Source of the DNA: an uncultured Erysipelotrichaceae bacterium
GTDB taxonomy: Bacteria > Bacillota_I > Bacilli_A > Erysipelotrichales > Erysipelotrichaceae
Direction: 5' to 3'
Assembly (NCBI GenBank): GCA_905201565.1
Contig: CAJKOS010000005.1
Coordinates: 1 to 33,588, forward strand
Length of the DNA: 33,588 nucleotides
Under the pieces are notes generated by a model. It ran no database searches. It was not told where the DNA came from and worked only from the letters and a program-made list of their open reading frames with translations. Positions within the stretch are counted from its first letter, which is position 1; every line of letters begins with the position of its first letter. The translations under genes were made by a program, and so were the position numbers. Positions 32,022 through 33,588 of this stretch are shown here, piece by piece.

Positions 32022-32738
32022 ATGTATTCAATAAACAAAACTTCTGCTGAGTTTCGTTCCATTGCCCGTCTTGCCCTAAAGGGAAAGTGGCCAATTGCGA
32101 TCTTAGCAGGATTCATCACCCTCCTTTTAGGAGGCATTGCCAGTCCGATTAACTTCAGCTACAACATCGGTTCAAATGTGAATGTAAATGAAACCGGTGG
32201 AGCATTAGACCTGGAAAACACGGTAAGCTTTTTGCCCGACTGGTTTACGGTCATTGCAGGGGCAATGGTGTTTTTTGCCATCATATATGCCATCTTATAC
32301 TTTGTGGTTGGTTCTGTTATTTCAGTTGGCTATGCAAAGTTCAACCTCGAAATAGTAGACCATGGTGAAGCAAAGGTTGGGACACTGTTTGAGTGCATGC
32401 GTATGTGGAAGACAGCTGTTGCGACAAGACTATTGACGTCACTGATTGTCTTTCTCTTTACATTATTGTTGATCATTCCTGGCATTGTTGTTTCCTACAG
32501 CTATGCTATGACAGATTACATTCTTGCCGAGCATCCGGAAATGACAGCCCGTGAAGCAATGCGGGCATCCAAGGAAATGATGAAGGGTAACCGTATGAGG
32601 CTGTTCCTATTGGAACTGAGCTTCATTGGATGGCTGATCTTGTGTCTGTTTACCTGTGGACTTGGTGTCTTTGCACTCACTCCATATCAGGAAGCTGCTT
32701 ATGCGGCTTTCTATCGGGAAGTATCCTTTACCGAATAA
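32022..32738 (+). CDS. DUF975 family integral membrane protein
   Basis: This 238-residue polytopic membrane protein opens RSIARLALKGKWPIAILAGF (the N-terminal signature of DUF975 is a short basic helix then a first membrane segment). Further hydrophobic segments lie near residues 78-100, 135-160 and 197-225. The family motif region IIPGIVVSYSYAMTDYILAE (about 150-169) and AREAMRASKEMMKGNR (about 178-193) are typical. Function of the family is unknown; these proteins are often single or sit beside envelope genes. AAAGGAG supports the start, and a terminator follows directly. Co-transcription with the zinc-ribbon protein suggests they work together in the membrane, which is inferred. Confidence 0.85.
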   Translation: MYSINKTSAEFRSIARLALKGKWPIAILAGFITLLLGGIASPINFSYNIGSNVNVNETGGALDLENTVSFLPDWFTVIAGAMVFFAIIYAILYFVVGSVISVGYAKFNLEIVDHGEAKVGTLFECMRMWKTAVATRLLTSLIVFLFTLLLIIPGIVVSYSYAMTDYILAEHPEMTAREAMRASKEMMKGNRMRLFLLELSFIGWLILCLFTCGLGVFALTPYQEAAYAAFYREVSFTE

Positions 32739-32744
32739 ATAACA

Positions 32745-32776
32745 AATGCGGAAGAATTGCTCTTCCGCATTTTCTT
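32745..32776 (+). terminator. Rho-independent terminator
   Basis: AATGCGGAAGA (32745-32755) pairs perfectly with TCTTCCGCATT (32761-32771), followed by TTCTT. It ends the zinc-ribbon/DUF975 operon. Confidence 0.85.
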
Positions 32777-32791
32777 AACCAGCAAAATACC

Positions 32792-32938
32792 TGCGCATAA
32801 TCGGAAAATATGGGTTATAGATACCTGCGTATAATCGGAAAATTCCTGTCTGTTATACTTGCGCATAATCATATGCGCAAGTATAATATGCGCATAATCA
32901 GGAAATATATGTGCATAGATATTGCGTATAATCGGAAA
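32792..32938 (+). repeat. 34-bp-periodic repeat array (five copies of TGCG(C/T)ATAATC(G/A)GGAAA)
   Basis: Copies start at 32792, 32826, 32860, 32889 and 32923, giving spacings of 34, 34, 29 and 34 bases. About 16-18 bases of each unit are conserved and the rest vary. The third copy is cut short after ATAATC, and its place is taken by the arm of a perfect 13-bp inverted repeat (32854-32866 and 32873-32885). The last copy runs into the ribosome site of the ATPase gene. The array resembles iterons or a multi-site operator; the regular phase of about three helical turns argues for protein binding on one DNA face. Confidence 0.75.
32859..32887 (+). promoter_or_regulatory. Promoter inside the repeat array
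   Basis: TTGCGC (32859-32864), a 17-base spacer and TATAAT (32882-32887) form a plausible sigma-A promoter. The perfect inverted repeat TATACTTGCGCAT/ATGCGCAAGTATA lies over it, with its right arm entering the -10 box, so a protein bound there would block transcription. Confidence 0.6.
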
Positions 32939-32948
32939 GGGGACTTTT

Positions 32949-33588
32949 ATGATATTGAAAAGAAAAATATATGGAAGTTTGTTGCGCTGGAAGAATGAAT
33001 GTAATGGTGAAAAGGCAATTCTGATTGAAGGAGCCCGTCGTATTGGAAAAAGTACAATTGTTGAAGAATTTGCCAAAAATGAATATGAAAGCTATATATT
33101 GATTGACTTTGCAAAGAGAGATACTGAAGTCGTGTCGTATTTTGCCAGGTATCTGAATGATCTGGATACGTTTTTTATGATGCTTCAGGCGCATTTTGGT
33201 GTTTACCTTAAGAAAAGAAAATCAGTTATTATCTTTGATGAAGTTCAAATGTTTTCTCAGGCAAGGGCAGCAATAAAATATCTGGTAGCTGATGGCAGGT
33301 ATGATTATATCGAAACGGGATCTTTAATATCAATAAAAGAAAATGTTAATAACATTGTAATACCTTCTGAAGAAAGACACATTTCGATGTATCCTTTGGA
33401 TTTTGAGGAATTCTGTTATGCACTACACGAAGAAATATTAATAGATTATATTAAAGCTTGTTTTAAAGAAAAAAAACCTTTAGATGAATCATTACATAAA
33501 AAGGCAATGTTAATCTTCAAACAGTACATGCTTGTTGGCGGTATGCCTATGCCGGTGATTAAATTTGTTGAAAATAACAAGAGCTTTT
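32949..33588 (+). CDS. AAA-type ATP-binding protein (AAA_14/DUF4143 type), N-terminal part
   Basis: The frame runs off the right edge; 213 codons are visible. It starts MILKRKIYGSLLRWKN, then Walker A in EGARRIGKST (about 31-40) and Walker B in SVIIFDEVQMF (about 92-102). The sensor-like YIETGSLISI (about 119-128) and PLDFEEFCYAL (about 151-161) are typical of the AAA_14 ATPases that carry a C-terminal DUF4143 domain; the latter would be outside the window. The exact role of these widespread proteins is unknown. GAAAGGGGA precedes the ATG. The gene is headed by the 34-bp repeat array and its embedded promoter, suggesting autoregulation or a binding target. Confidence 0.85.
   Translation, partial: MILKRKIYGSLLRWKNECNGEKAILIEGARRIGKSTIVEEFAKNEYESYILIDFAKRDTEVVSYFARYLNDLDTFFMMLQAHFGVYLKKRKSVIIFDEVQMFSQARAAIKYLVADGRYDYIETGSLISIKENVNNIVIPSEERHISMYPLDFEEFCYALHEEILIDYIKACFKEKKPLDESLHKKAMLIFKQYMLVGGMPMPVIKFVENNKSF

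Noticed and set aside
32792..32938. CRISPR array
   Set aside because: The repeats are only about 17 bases with about 17-base variable parts, one unit is shortened, and no cas gene is near; an operator or iteron array fits better.

Overview
The window looks like the chromosome of a low-GC, Gram-positive anaerobe of the Bacillota (Erysipelotrichia or Clostridia type, gut-like). The grounds are AT-rich coding DNA, strong purine-rich Shine-Dalgarno sites, many sortases with LPXTG-type cell-wall sorting signals, Cna-B surface proteins, and ISAzo13, IS605 and Rpn mobile-type families. No rRNA or marker gene is present, so the genus cannot be fixed.

Layout. (1) 1-4300 is a scrap yard of mobile DNA. 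It holds the start of a tnpB (minus strand), a decayed IS200-type tnpA, two small membrane-protein genes, an intact Rpn/PD-(D/E)XK nuclease-transposase with a decayed tandem copy of its tail, and a complete-looking ISAzo13-family element inserted in a further Rpn-like remnant. (2) 4430-14160 is sortase-pilus operon 1. A near-consensus promoter overlapped downstream by a perfect palindrome precedes a 1952-residue fibro-slime/Cna-B adhesin, a backbone pilin (LPSTG) and two class C sortases. (3) 14199-16146 holds another Rpn tail remnant, an orphan serine recombinase and a SARP/OmpR-type winged-helix regulator. (4) 16147-30464 is sortase-pilus operon 2. A leader with a terminator-like hairpin precedes a 3190-residue multi-Cna-B adhesin with an unusual MPQTSG sorting motif, a second backbone pilin (LPSTG), two more class C sortases and a small pilin-like protein with a degenerate sorting motif, ending in a strong terminator. 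(5) 30540-32776 is a two-gene unit: a zinc-ribbon membrane protein and a DUF975 membrane protein. (6) 32792-33588 is a 34-bp-periodic repeat array with an embedded promoter/palindrome, followed by the start of an AAA (AAA_14/DUF4143-type) ATPase.

How it works together (inference). Each operon carries a very large adhesin (probable tip or ancillary pilin), a backbone pilin and a sortase pair, enough for a covalently polymerised pilus. In each pair the first sortase has the canonical DPF lid and the second has a variant lid (DAW or DAF), suggesting division of labour. The regulator between the operons is a natural candidate controller. Related GGA(A)TAGTC(A/C)CA-type palindromic motifs lie upstream of operon 1, of the regulator and of operon 2. 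Rpn tail remnants on both sides of operon 1 suggest that it sits at a recombination-prone acquisition site.
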